This document shows, one piece after another, positions 42,881 through 55,775 of a DNA stretch of 64,000 bases. The notes beneath the pieces were generated by a model. That model did not search any database. It saw nothing but the letters and a program-made list of their open reading frames with translations, and was not told the DNA's origin. The number at the start of each line of letters is the position of its first letter. Position 1 is the stretch's first letter. Position numbers and translations under genes: made by a program. Origin of the DNA: Macquaria australasica (taxonomy: Eukaryota > Chordata > Actinopteri > Centrarchiformes > Percichthyidae); assembly GCA_005408345.1 (NCBI GenBank), contig SEMN01000272.1:186001-250000 (forward strand), given 5' to 3'.

Positions 42881-45800
42881 GGCAGTGGTGGAATGTAGTT
42901 AAAATTGTAGTTAATGTAGTTAAAAGTAGTTAAAATTGGCTCCATATTTACCAAATACTCAATTAAAATGTTGCTTACAAGTTATTGCATCTGTAATAAT
43001 ATTCCAGTAATATGATCCATATATAATAATGAGATAATAGGATTCTGTTGAGGGGCAATTCTATACTGAATACTTTTACTCTTTGGTACATTTTGCTGAT
43101 AAGCAGAATTTTGAATGCAGGACTGTCTGTGAGTATTGAGCAAAAGTGGATGTTTTGCGCAGGTGTGTCTGAGCATCTGTGTACATGATTGTGTGCTAAC
43201 TAGGTGTGTATACTTATGGGTGCAGGCACACCCATGCATGCCTGTCTGTGTGTTTTGTGCATCGAGAATGATCTTTTCGCCATTTGAGCGTGCCCTATAA
43301 TGGCCACATGATAGCACAAAATTCTTCCCAAATGTTGAAGTCATGTTCGCCCGCTGTCTCAAAAATGCACATCTGTGATAAATCAGCGGTCCTGTCAGCC
43401 TCCTGGCCCAATGGACACTTTTTCTCATCACATTTTTTTTCCTGGCACTGACACATCGTATTGATTGACTTTGACAGAGCTATTGTGATCGCTTCGTGTT
43501 GGGAGAAGTCCCAGATTTCATTGCTATTAATCATGGTAGCGAGGACTCAGATATTCACACCTGCAACACTGCAGGCAGTTTAGTGGCACAGTTCCTCGTT
43601 CCTTTTCCAGTGAATAGGTTTCACATTGCATCATGCATGTCTGAGTGAGCACAGTAGCCTACAGGTGAGGCCTCCAGCTCATAGAAGCAAGGAAAATATC
43701 TGAGAAATGAGACCCTGTTAAAACATGACTTCATTGGTGATGGAAAACTGAGTAATGGAAGACAACCAATTTCTATAGTTTGTCCTGAAATCCTATTACT
43801 TTGAGACTTGAGAATTGTTTGGAGCTGTAAAATGTCTTTAAAAAATACCATCTTTAAGGTTCTAGGAGTTAAAAAAGCATCTACATTAGCAAAGTATAAC
43901 TTGGTCTATCAATCAAATGTGCACTTACCAATAAATTATATATTAATTTGACAAGAATATATTTAAAAACATAAAAAGTTTCTCATGGCAACTTGTCATA
44001 GAGCATGATTTGACTGATATACAGTAATTTTATTTAATTCATGCTTGCTTTGATATAAAGATTTGGTGTGATAAGATTTCATGCAATATAAATATCTGGT
44101 AAGTTAAGCTGCAGCTTATCTAACAAGCATATTTCTCTGCAATATGTGGTTTGATGCAATGTTAAATCACATTTCTCTCAGCATATATTGAATTAAGATT
44201 ACCATCTACCCAATTTAGATCTATAGAGTAATAGAAATATTAAATTCCCAAGTTGTATGCATAGTACTGAATTTCTTGCCTGATAATCAGACTGAATTGC
44301 CATTTCATTTTTACTTCATTATTTCAGCTCTTTTATTTCAGGCCTTCTGTGGTCCGTACATACAGTATCTTCAGCACGAGTCACAAGTAAGGTCTACAAT
44401 TGCAGCAATCCCGACTATGTTCAACCCTGCATTTTTAAGTTCCTTCAACAGATATGTAGCTATGTGGACCAGGTACTTTGGGGGTCTATTTTGAGAGGAC
44501 TGTTGACACGTCTTTTAATGTGATTTATTTGGTGGATGCCCTGCTCTGGATGACTTGGCACACAAATAACTTTACTAATGCAGCAGGCAAATACCAGGTT
44601 CATATTTTTTTACCAATACACTAAGCTCAGGTTAAAGGGTCTGTCACAAGAAATGTGTGCATATTGTGGTGGAAGTTTGTAGCTTCACACAAACCAGTTT
44701 CCTTTTAGCAACATCTGAGAAATAAAATGTTATCTATAATATATTGTATATAATATCTACATTTGTTTTAAAAGTAGACATTTCTTCTCACTGTTAGCAA
44801 ATGTTGTACTGCAGTTTATCCGACAGTGTTTTACTGATGTAATAGAAAATAGCAAAGAATTTCTTTTTCATATTATACACAATACACAGTAATAGCTTGT
44901 ACCAATTTCCGTGTGCTTTCACAGCTAAATAACAGTAGAGAAAAAACTATTTTTTACATAATAGGCGACTTCATTTTTAAAGATTTTATTGAGCGTGCAC
45001 ATGTTTATTCTATCACTGTATTCAAGTTCTATCTGCCATAAATGTATGGCACTGAGCAGTGCAAAATGAGGCTTTTCAGACCCTGGTTCCTTTCCTTGAG
45101 GGATCAGACATTTTCACATGTCACTATCGGGAGGGATATTATATATGGGTTGATTTATAATCTGAGAAACAGAGAGCCCTACAAAGAATTCACATTGTAA
45201 GGAAAGCATTAACAGCTTTTGCTACCATAACTGCTCCGCTCTTCATACTCACCCCGCACCCATTCTCCTGTGTGCTGCTGTGTGAAGTTGTGACTGATGA
45301 GAAGAGTGGACGTGACTCTGTCACGAGAATGCATTGTAAAGAGGATAATGACTGCACCAGATGAGCCCTTGGCTCTCTTTTTTTGTATAGATGTTTTTAA
45401 CACTGGCCGTATTGGTGTTTACGCAGCTGGAATGGGATGAAAGTGTCAATGCAGACATGTCTAAAGATTTTGGGGCTGGTATGAGTTAAGTGAAAGCAGT
45501 AGCTTCATAGGTGTACTTGATAAGTCAGCTACATATTGTTCTCATTTCCCTTCTCTTTTTTTTTCGGTGCTGGAGAGGTAACGTGATGGTGGCAGGGATG
45601 GTGAGAAGGTGGATGGATGTGTAAGGCCTGGAGCGATTCATCACGCTCGTCTTACTGGAATCTTCAAAGATAAGAAACCATCTGCTGCAGCTATTTGTCG
45701 ACTATAAAATGGAGAGGCGTGAAACCTGGCCAACTCATCATACTGGGACTTGGATGGCTAACGGGTGTTGCAGGAGCGTGGAGATGCTTTTCTAATAGGA

Positions 45801-46102
45801 AGCAGGAACAGTTTGGGCATTTCTGTCAATACCAGGCTGCCTGCTAAGTGGCGCGATGCGTGGCCTACAAGGGGGAGAGCCTGAGGGAAGGGGGGGGGAA
45901 GCATAGCAAGACAGATGTAGAGAAAGATCAAATATAAGAGGACAACACGCAGCATGATAGTCCACATGGGCAAAAGGCCAAATTTGACGTTCCTCTTCCC
46001 TGTTTGGCTTCATGGTGTATTCATGATTTTCATGGGATCAGAAGACTCCTTTAGGGTTTGATCAGAATAAATACGAGGCACAATACTGGCCACCGGCTCA
46101 TG
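42881..46102. other. Intergenic, no gene found
   Basis: AT-rich sequence upstream of lrig1. The first hundred bases repeat AGTTAAAA/TAGTTAAT phrases. A G9 run lies near 45889. Open frames here are short, lack domains I recognise and have no splice or promoter context, so I annotate none. Confidence 0.65.
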
Positions 46103-46788
46103 AGCAATGTTGGGCAGTAGCATATTACTTAATAACGTGTTATAGTAATGTGTTTTCTGTCTTACCAGGAGTTTGATGGATGGTTGACATCAGTTTGGTC
46201 TCTCTGCGTTCAGAGGACAGATGCTACATGTTAGCTTGCTAGCCTCCACCAAAAGAGGAACAAAGCAAACTCCTCGTGTCACAGGTAGTAGATCTACGGG
46301 ATTTAATTTCCACTAAGCCGTCTTTATGGCTGTACCTGCTTCTAAAAGGCCACAACGCAACCTGAATGCCTTTGGTTGCCACCGACAATAAAAGGATGCA
46401 GCCCTTACCTGAACCCCGCAGTCACGCCACATTTTTTTCCCACATTGCTCACACTCGCCGCGTAGTTGGGGCCAGGTCGTCTTCTCATGTCGCCAACCAT
46501 GCACTGAGCTTGTCGTTGGTTTCAGTTAATTTAGGTTAACAAATCGAAGCAGCCAGAAACTAAACCAAAATACTTCAGGGATGAGGGTTGTCATTCATGG
46601 TCCTTCTTCCTCTACTTTCTCTCTCTTTTGGTGTCTGCCCTCTGACAGGCAACCGATCGAAATGACAAATGATAACCTGTGACCATCACACTGGTAAATA
46701 CAACAAAGTTGTTGTATTTACATGTTGTGTGTTCTTAGCTGGCTTGCTAACATTACCCATTGGTAAACCTACATTCGGGAATCACCTG

Positions 46789-47360
46789 AGCTGTGTCTCA
46801 ATTCATACTTACATTTGCTATCTTAAGTGCATAAGTGCGTTCACACTGTTAATTATGGCAAAATGCAGTGCACTGTGAGTACCCGAATGGTGTACTCATG
46901 ACGGTCAAAAAGTTGAGTGTGGACACGTCTCACCCTCCATGGTCACCATCTTGGCTACGTAGCGGAAGGGGAGGGACCACTAACCTATGAAAATGGTGGC
47001 CATGGTTGTGATTGTCACGGTGAACACCGCGGTAAAAGTAAACGCATGTTAATTTTTATTCATTTTTAATAAAATTTAATTGAAGTCAAGTGAGCAAACA
47101 AGCCAGCAGATATGTTGGTGGGCGACAATCATGGTCAAATGTTGGCGATAATGCTCTGCCTGGTTGCGAATCGCCACTAAAAAGAAGAAGAAGTAGCGGT
47201 CAAATGTTGCAATCGTAACAACCGGTAAGTGCACAATGTTCAATTTGAAACAACACTACCCTGTCAAAATTCACACACTACGCAAGTAAGTCCATAGTGT
47301 ACACAGTGTACTGCATGGAAGTGTACTAATGGAAGTATCCGCATTCAGACACAGCACTGG
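46789..47360. repeat. Inverted-end repeat beside the Tc1 element
   Basis: Its left end (GAGCTGTGTCTCAATTCATAC, CTTAAGTGCATAAG) is related in reverse to the right end (CATAGTGTACACAGTGTACTG, GCATTCAGACACAGCA). The inside is unremarkable with no coding content. It is a probable miniature element. Confidence 0.55.
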
Positions 47361-47508
47361 TTTTGGGACTTCTGGAGTGCTGCATGCAGTCACCAGGGCT
47401 AATGTTAAGCTAGCAGTTGATGGTCAGTAAACACATCCAAAACGTAGGCTGACTACTTGTTAAACCACAATGTTTCATTTTTCTGCATCTTCTTCTAAGT
47501 AAAACATA

Positions 47509-48702
47509 CACCGATCAGCCATAACATTATGACCACTGACAGGTGAAGTGAAGAACATTGATTATCTTGTTACCATGGCACCTGTCAGTGGGTGGGATAT
47601 ATTAGGCAGCAAGTGAACATTTTGTCCTTGAAGTTGATGTGTTGGAAGCGGGAAAAATGCGTGTCGACTTGTGACAAGGGCCAAATTGAGATGGCTAGAC
47701 GACTGGGTCAGAGCATCTCCAAAACTGCAGCTCTTGTGGGGTGTTCCCGGTCTGCAGTGGTCAGTACCTACCAAAAGTGGTCCAAGGAAGGAAAACCGGT
47801 GAACCGGCGACAGTGTCATGGGCGGCCAAAGCTCATTGATGCGCGTGGGGAGCGAAGGCTGACCCGTGTGGTCTGATCCAACAGAAGAGCTACTGTAGCT
47901 CAAATTGCTGAAAAAGTTAATGCTGGTTCTGATAGAAAGGTGTCAGAACACACAGTGCATCGCAGTTTGTTGCATATGGGGCTGCGTAGCTGCAGACCGG
48001 TCAGGGTGGCCATGCTGACCCCTGTCTACCGCCGAAAGCGCCTACAATGGGCATGTGAGCATCAGAACTGGACCACGGAGCAATGGAAGAAGGTGGCCTG
48101 GTCTGATGAATCACATTTTCTTTTACATCATGTGGATGGCTGGGTGCATGTGCATCGCTTACCTGGGGAAGACATTGCACCAGGATGCACTATGGGAAGA
48201 AGGCAAGCCGGCGGAGGCAGTGTGATGCTTTGGGTAATGTTCTGCTGGGAAACCTTGGGTCCTGCCATTCATGTGGATGTTACTTTGGCACGTACCACCT
48301 ACCTAAACATTGTTGCAGACCAAGTACACCCCTTCATGGAAACGGTATTCCCTAATGGCAGTGGCCTCTTTCAGCAGGATAATACGCCCTGCCACACTGC
48401 AAAATCGGTTCAGGACTGGTTTGAGGAACATGACAACGAGTTCAAGGTGTTGACTTGGCCTCCAATCTCAATCCAATCGAGCATCTGTGGGATGTGCTGG
48501 ACAAACAAGTCCGATCCATGGAGGCACCACCTTGCAACTTACAGGACTTATAGGATCTGCTAACGTCTTGGTGCCAGATACCACAGCGCATCTTCAGAGG
48601 TCTAGTGGAGTCCATGCCTCAACGGGTCAGGGCTGTTTTGGCGGCAAAAGGGGGACCTACACAATATTAGGCAGGTGGTCATAATGTTATGGCTGATCGG
48701 TG
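47509..48702 (+). mobile_element. Tc1/mariner-like transposon, complete ends
   Basis: A 1194-bp element with 28-bp perfect terminal inverted repeats (47509-47536, starting CACCGATCAGCCATAACATT, and 48675-48702). It is flanked by TA dinucleotides at 47507-47508 and 48703-48704, the target-site duplication expected of this superfamily. Related sequence (ATATTAGGCAG) also occurs just inside both ends. It carries a decayed transposase gene on the plus strand. Confidence 0.93.
47637..48670 (+). pseudogene. Tc1-like DD34E transposase, broken
   Basis: The likely start is the ATG at 47637 (MCWKREKC...). The N-terminal helix-turn-helix is visible (MARRLGQSISKTAALVGCSR; then WSKEGKP, GRPKLIDARGERRL). 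The catalytic core shows WSDESHF (first Asp), GGGSVMLW and FQQDNTPCHTA (second Asp). The third acidic residue, Glu in NPIEHLW (codon 48479-48481), lies in another frame, which runs to a TAG at 48668-48670. Two lesions disable it: an in-frame TGA at 47874-47876, and a small net deletion near 48455-48470 that shifts the frame just before the catalytic Glu. A functional copy would be about 340 residues. Confidence 0.92.
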
Positions 48703-48896
48703 TATGTGTGGGCAGGATTTGGAATTGTTTAAGGCACCTTGGATGGAGCGGATGGCAGAGTAACGAAAGTAAGGTAACAAATAATGTGAATATTTTTGCT
48801 GTTGAGTAACTGGTAAAGTAATCTAATAACTTTTTCAGTGAGTAATTATAATAAATACTTGATTACATTTTATAGCAACTTTCCCAACACTACTCA

Positions 48897-50313
48897 CGAG
48901 GATCAGATATATCGCCCAGGTCATGAACCAAGCCACTGTTAATGGAGGCGGTGAAAACAAAATGATGTCTGAATAAAGAAGGCTCAACTGTGGCGTGGCT
49001 GTTAGTGTTCAACACAACCACATGATCTGCAGGTGTCCAAACACCACAGCTCTGACTTTTCTTCTCCCGGTATTATTTTTTTTTTTATCTATATTGAAAG
49101 TGTGCACTAACATTTACATTTCTCATCAGTGTTTGTCTAATGAGTAGAGTAAATCAGGCTGTGTTGTGCCAAGTTCCTGTCAGTAGGTAAGGCTTGCAGC
49201 TTGGCAGCCCAACGGCAAGCGATTAGAGACAAACCATACCAGCTCCCTAACCTGTTCCATCATGAGGTAGGCGTGGTTAGAGGTGCTCGCCCTGTCTGTT
49301 ATGCTTACACCTCAAGTCGCAGTGTCAGCCGCGATGAAGGTATGCATTGTTGAAAGAAGGGCCAAAATGGCAGTTAGTTTCCACGTCCTTTCAACAGGTG
49401 TTTACTTGTGTCTACATTGCTCACATCCTCACCCTGCGAAGACAAAGTTGAAGTTGTGGCTTGTTGGTTTACAGCTTATTTGACAGGCAGGGTAGGGAAG
49501 GGTGACTCTCTTGTGTATTTGGCTATGGTTGTTTTAATAGGCCTTGTCAATAGAATATTTCATAAAAGAAGCGATGGCCTGGAACAGTTTTTGTTCTGTG
49601 CAAGGAGAGGAATGTGCTTGTTTCACTCTTTGAAAGGTGACTTCTGTGTTGCACGGCTGCGGCAGCCAAACAACTTTTTGTCTGCCAGCACTCTTTGTTT
49701 CTGTGTTTTCAGTGTGAATGCATTTGTACCAAGATGACATCTTATTCTCTCTTTTGTCTTTGTCTCTCACTCTTGCTCTCTCTTCAGTATCTGAAGGGGT
49801 TTAGACGCAGCTTTTGTGGTTGAATAGAATATAATTATCGCTGTTGGAATGATTAAACCCAGAGCCCTTTCTGTACTCTAAAAGCTTAAATTAAAAAAGA
49901 ATTCTACCACAGTGTTTCACACTGAACTCTTAAAATGACTTTATTTAAACCCATGAAATATAAAATCACTACACCTACGTTTGACCTGTCACATTTCATG
50001 GTTGGTTACACATAGGCCCGGCGTTTAGACATCCACAGAGTGGTTTAATTAGCCAGCTAAATCAGAATGGTCCGCCGGTCTAAATTCAATTAGGTCTTCA
50101 AACACAGTCAATGGCACCACAGGCCAGAGGTGGAAAATTCAATTTATTTGAAGTAACTGGATACCCATTTACTGCATGGTGGACCATATGGCCTCTCCCT
50201 TGGTGTGCGTTGTATATGTTTACGAGCAATTCATTCAGCATCATTACATTATCTTAAGTGTGTTATTAACTGTGGAGAAATGGCAATTAGATGGTGTGTT
50301 AACTGATGCCGCA

Positions 50314-50357
<44 letters not shown>

Positions 50358-53300
50358 TTGTGTGTTCACCAACCACTGGGAAAAGAGGAAAGGTTCAGAG
50401 TTTTTTCAAGTTTTTTTTTCCCGAGAACTGCTTGGACACAAAAGTTGTGATTCAATAAAACAGTTCCCTGCATTTGCACTTGTACATTTAATAAAAACTT
50501 TAATTGGTGAGCCCTCCCTATAAATATTCTTAAGCAGGCGTACACAATGCAAACATACTTAAAAAGCAAAGCCACCCAGTAGGCTAATGAACACAAGACT
50601 GACGTTCCATCAGTGAAGAGAATGAACCCATATTAATCAAACCTTTTCTCTTTCACAAACCTGCTTCTCTCTCCACTCACAACACTGTGGAGGCCAGCTC
50701 ATCAGCGGAAGGCTTTGGGAACGCTTGTATAGCTATGTGGAGTACAAAGAGAGAAAAGGGTGATCCCCTCCTTTTTCTCTGTGCTCCCTTGCTCCTGACA
50801 AAGTAGGGCCTTGGTGAATAGCGGAGGCAAAGGCAGAGCTGAATGGAGCTGGAGGAGTGGGGCCCGCTCATGCAGAGAGCTCCCAGCCCCTCTATACCTG
50901 CCCTGGAGAAAAGAGTGGCCAGCTGCTGCTGCTGAGCCTTTTTCCCCCGGCTTCAATAGAGACCTTGTGAAAGGAGCCCGGACAAGGTAGCTGAATACGG
51001 AGAGAGAAAGTGAGGAATAGAAGTTAGAGAGGAAAGGAAGGAAGAAAAGGGGAGGGGGTGGGGTTGGGGGTTGGAGAAGTAATTGGGGGGAGAGAGGGTA
51101 CAGAGTTTGCATAAGCCCATCGTTATGCCCCCACTGTGCACAGAGCTCTTGGGGTTGGTCTGTGACAGAGAAGAAGAGCAGCTTGGTTTAATCAATCATA
51201 ATGGAAATTAGCATGTTATAATGAAGCGGTAGGAGAAGTCAATTATTTGGGCAGTTCAAAGGGGAGATTGACTTTGGAGCTGGGATCTGCAGATGCTGGC
51301 CAAATCAAGCTTGGCAGGGCCTCTGCTAAAGCTCCAACAGAAAATAAGTACTTTAAAGAGCTTTCAAATGCATGCCTGGTACAGTAGTAATGATATTCAC
51401 GCAGCAGGTCTCTCAGTGCTTTTATCCAAGTGGCTATTTGGAGATTTTTGCGGTGGTTGTGGTGCTTTTTTTGGATTTCATTTTTTTCAAGTTCAGTTGT
51501 CTCCATGCCATCTCTGTCTTTTTTCTTACACACCTCCATCCCTTATTAATCTGTCTTGGTCCTTCTAGTTCCCACAGTTCTGATGGTATTGTTGCACTGC
51601 TGTAGTCACAGCTGCTAAGCTTATGTCGGCCTCCCTTGTGCTCTTCTCATTCCGTCCTCTCTGCCCCCCTCACCAATATCTGCCTCCCTCCTTTTAACCT
51701 TGAACTGCTGCTTCACCTCCTTCCGTTGACTATACCTCCTTTTTTTTTGATGCCAGTTTCTTCGCTCCTTTCTTCACTCCCCCCCCGCTTGCCCCCAGGC
51801 CTCTGCTGCTGCTAATAGGATAATGGCTGCCATGTTATGCACACTTAAGACCCACAGAGCAGCACTGAGGGCTGTGCGTGGGTGTGTGTGTGTGTGTGTG
51901 TGTGCGCCTGCCTTCTCCATCGGGCTGTGGGGAGTGCAGGATGTGTTTAAAAGGATGTAAAATTCTTCTCAGGGATCGCACAGGGAGTGAATTTCTCCAT
52001 CACCTCCAAAGTAAAAATATTAAGAAAATTACACACACTTAGCTTTTACATTCAGGATTCCACGGGGCATTAAACAGTTTAAAGACCGCAGAAACAAAGT
52101 TTTCAACATTTTCTACTCGGGCTTTATTAGAAGCCCAGTTAGGGCGCTTAAGCCTTCATCTACAGACACTGAAGTACCCACCATTCACCATGGCCACTCA
52201 GCCCTGGGGCTGTGGGCTATAACTCATACTGTGAAACTGGGAAGTTCCTAATCTCTTGACAACTGTATAAACTACCAGAATAGAGTTACTTTAAACTTTT
52301 CCGAATACGGAATGTAACAGACAGGATTTTATCAATAAGTATATCCAGAATATATCCTGAGTTAGGTTTTCCGATTGTATTTCTTAGTTATTTATTCCCA
52401 ACTTCAAAAAACAACTGCTAAGAATCTTTTAAAGTAGATAAGAAGTTGGATGACAAATTGCTGACACTTTTACAGACTGGATTCTGGAGTAGGTGAGATA
52501 GAGAATGATTTATAGTGTATTGAAAATGTACTCCATTTATCTGCAGCTGTTTATTGGAAAATGAGTGGACAATAACAAAAGGCCTTGTGAGCTTTCCTGA
52601 GTTTCGGGCCAGATTTTGAAGGTGCTGTTTAAAATACCTAGCAGATGTTCACTGCTTCTGATGTACGTCCAGTTCCTTTGCAGCACAGGCCACCTCTCGC
52701 CACACAACTGAGCTTTGAGGCCTGCAAGCCCTGCGCCTTCCTCCCTGACACACCGTCAAAGTTAAACAGCAAGGCATGGGTATGAGGAAGGAATGAGCGA
52801 AAAGGAAAGCGAGATTTCCCTCTGCTTTTCTCCCCCGTAAAAGAGCAAGCGCTGTAGATAAAGTGGAGCGAAAGCAGAGCCAGAAACTGTCAGGGTTTTG
52901 CATCCAGCTGGAAAAGTTCTCGATGGACATTCATAACATTTTAGCATGCACCTCCACTTTCTTCTTTGGAGCTGGCGCTGGAAGAATGCTGGAGTTCAAG
53001 AAATCAAACACAGTGTCCTGAACTCACATCAAGAGCTTCACATGTGGAGCCAAGATACATACGAACGCACACGCTCACATAGACACACACAATGTATGAG
53101 CATGTGCATGGATGAGCATACTCTCTCTCTCTTACACACATATAGTCACACATACATTCAAACATAGATAAACACTGTACACACACCATTGGACACGTCA
53201 AATTCAAAGATAGGAAAAGTCATTAGGGTGAATCATAAAACCATCCAAAAATAAGAATCAGCCATGTGGTTGCAAATGAACGTTCCTCAGCACCATGACA

Positions 53301-54231
53301 AATTTGAAATGCTACGCAAAACAAGTTTGCAAAATCCAATTTGCCATGCCATCAAATGTGATAATTTAACATCTAGCATTACACAAGATCTTGACAATGT
53401 CTTCCATATGCCAGACTCCAAAAACTGAATCCTCTGCTGGCTGGTAGCATTTTGGCATGATGCAAAAAGCCACAAAACACCCAATGAATTAGAAGTATCT
53501 TGGTGGTTTTGGGTTGCTCAATATCTACTGTATGAACACACAGCAGATGTCTGGATTTGTGGAGGAGGAGAGGCATTAAAATCCAGTTAATAATGAGACA
53601 TGGACATCTGAGACCCGTGTTATAAACATCACTTTATATCTCGGCTGAAGTCATTCAACAGGTTGCATTTATTCCTCATTAGCTCATTACAGCCGCTGAC
53701 GGCAATGAATTGTCATTCGCACAAGTCTGGATCTTTTCCATCTTGACTTAACACCTGCAGATCAATTTAACCTTTTGCACTCTGGACATGACGAGGTGAT
53801 TAGTTTTGCTGGTAAAGTGCTGCTACGTGTCAGACTTGCCTGATGTTCCCCATTCCTGTTCATACACACACATGCACGCACACACACACCCCAGCCCGCC
53901 TCCTGTGCTGAATTTGTTGTGCTTATTTAGCGTGGGCACCTCAGGCAGTTTGAGGCCGGGAGCGTGACGAGGCAGATGCACCACAGTTCCGCATGTCTAA
54001 CTCTAACCAGACACTCGCAATTTCTCTCTGTCTGTCTCTTGCTTTATATACTGCTCTCTTTCTTTAAATCAGTCTCTTTGTATGTTCAGACTGATAGCAA
54101 ATGTAAAATAGGTCTAAAATGTACTATAATGTAAATGACAAAAATATTACAATAAAAATATAAATATAATAAATAGAAATTTACAAAGCAGCACAGCAGA
54201 ACAATGCTCAGCATGCATATATTTTATTCTT
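48897..54231. other. Intergenic, no gene found
   Basis: Mixed-composition DNA with two GT tracts and a pyrimidine-rich stretch near 51630-51790. The blocks 51180-51240 and 53590-53780 are complex and carry several ATTA/TAAT cores, so they are possible regulatory elements. No coding exon is supported. Confidence 0.6.
50316..50355. repeat. GT microsatellite
   Basis: About twenty GT units in the intergenic region upstream of lrig1. Confidence 0.9.
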
Positions 54232-54350
54232 TTAAAACATCAGCCTCGTGAAATAATCCAACATTTCGAGCGCGTCAGCCTCCGCTGGATCGTTCAGCTC
54301 ACGCAGGCAGAAGTCACACTGTGTCCCCAGAATAAACCACGTCTTGACAC
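54232..54350 (-). CDS. Candidate 3'-terminal coding exon, gene unidentified
   Basis: On the minus strand a CTCCTCGCAG acceptor at 54351 precedes 119 nt that stay open in one frame (entry after one base of a codon) and read KTWFILGTQCDFC and LNDPAEADALEMLDY, ending at TAA (54232-54234). An AATAAA signal (54223-54228) follows four bases after the stop. Codon third positions are G/C-rich and CpGs are frequent, in contrast to the AT-rich surroundings. I do not recognise the peptide and found no partner exons upstream, so it may be the end of a real gene, a relic exon or chance. Confidence 0.3.
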
Positions 54351-54975
54351 CTGCGAGGAGCCTCCAAGTCAAACACACCAAGGCTGATTAAAACATGACC
54401 ATAACAGGAAATTTGCAGTGGAAATCAAACTCGGGGCTGAGGTGAGATGCGGAGCGCTGAAGTCTGGCAGTCATTGAGGGGAGAAGATTGATTGTCTTGG
54501 ATTAAACGCACTCATCTCAGATTTCATCTTGGACCTGTTTGGAATAGGGCCTCCCTGACTTGCAGTGTCATATTTAGCTTGAATGAATTAGATGGAGTTA
54601 AAATGAATTAAACCAGACTTTCATTTGTGGCTTATATAATATTGTTTAAAAGTATGATTCCAAAGTGAGTGTACAGTATGTTTACTTTTGCTGTCTTTCA
54701 GGTTTCTATGGACATGCATGCGTGCCATATTGTGTTTCTGCACATGCCCTGCCTGTTACGTGTGCGTACATGTCAACATGAATGAATGTGAATGCATACA
54801 TGCAGGCATGCGAATGAACATTTGGTTTGCGGGTTACTGACCCATTTGCAGGTGTGAATATGTGTGTGTGCGTGCCGGCAGACACGGACAGTCCAGTGCA
54901 GTAAGCAAGGTTTCCTGTAGGTTTTCTCCACACTCTCTCCATCTTCCTCTTCTCTCTTTCCTCTCTTTTTGACAG

Positions 54976-55048
54976 TAGATCGGACAGGAAATGCCTGCCT
55001 GATTGGAGAGATCAGTGAAGTCTCTGCCAGCTGTGAGGATGCAAGAAG
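54976..55048 (+). other. Exon-like segment, plus strand
   Basis: A 73-nt stretch preceded by a long pyrimidine tract ending TTTTTGACAG and followed by AAG|GTGAGG, which are strong splice signals. One frame is open (DRTGNACLIGEISEVSAS...). No neighbouring exon was identified. It could belong to a non-coding transcript or be accidental. Confidence 0.2.
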
Positions 55049-55114
55049 GTGAGGAGATACACTCCCCTGCTGCATGCATTCTTTTAGATTTGCTTTCCAA
55101 TAATAAATGCTTTG

Positions 55115-55775
55115 GCTTTGCTTTAGCATGCTAACATGCTCACAATGACACTACTAACATGTTGATGTTTAGCAGGTATACCTTTTATCATGTTCACCAT
55201 CTTAGTACAACTGAGGCTGATTGGAATTTCATTAGATTTGCAGGTATTTGGTCAGAAAGTTTTGGAGAAATGAACATTATGACCTGATGATAATCCTGTC
55301 CTAGATGAAAAGTTAAGGGATCACCACAGTTATTAAAATTCCTCATAAGGGGACATGAATGTCTGTTCATGGCAATCAATTCAATACTTGTTGAGATATT
55401 TCACTCAAAACCACAAATGGTAACCTCGTGGTGGCAGTAGAGGAAAACTTGGGAAATCTCCAAACTCAATAGGCTTCATCGTCTGGGAACCATGAATGTC
55501 TGTACAATATTTGATGCTACTTCATCCAGCAGATGTAGAGATACTTTACTGGATAAGTGAACATGTTATGACCTGCTGGTTGCACTAAACAAAAGATCAG
55601 GAGATCACAAAAGTCATTAGGATTCAACCTCTGGGAACTATGAATGTCTGTACAAACTTTCAGGGCAATCCATCCAGTATTTGTTGAGCTATTTCAGTCT
55701 GGACTAAAGTGGTGGACTGACTGACCGACAGACCGATATCCATAGAGCAACACTGTTGGCGGGGCTAAAAACAAA
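55115..55775. repeat. Dispersed fish repeat with GCTAACATG motifs
   Basis: It starts near TTTAGCATGCTAACATGCTC and TTTAGCAGGTATACC, continues with TTGTTGAGATATTTCACTC and GGGAACCATGAATGTCTG (twice, also GGGAACTATGAATGTCTG), and ends AGTGGTGGACTGACTGACCG. I recognise these phrases as a highly repeated fish sequence, probably the 3' part of a retroposon. No open reading frame. Exact class not assigned. Confidence 0.6.

Larger units (their letters stand above)
46103..48896. mobile_element. hAT-like element ends around a nested insertion stack
   Basis: At 46103-46155 the sequence GCAATGTTGGGCAGTAGCAT with TTACTTAATAACGTGTTATA matches the start of a common fish element. At about 48760-48896 the matching inverted end appears (GTAACTGGTAAAGTAATC..., ACTTTCCCAACACTAC). 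The 2.6 kb between them include a further repeat (46789-47360) and the Tc1-like element (47509-48702). No hAT transposase is visible. The reading as one interrupted element is inference. Confidence 0.45.

Noticed and set aside
44276..44494. Plus-strand 72-codon hydrophobic frame
   Set aside because: It is short, in AT-rich DNA, without splice sites, promoter or a recognised family.
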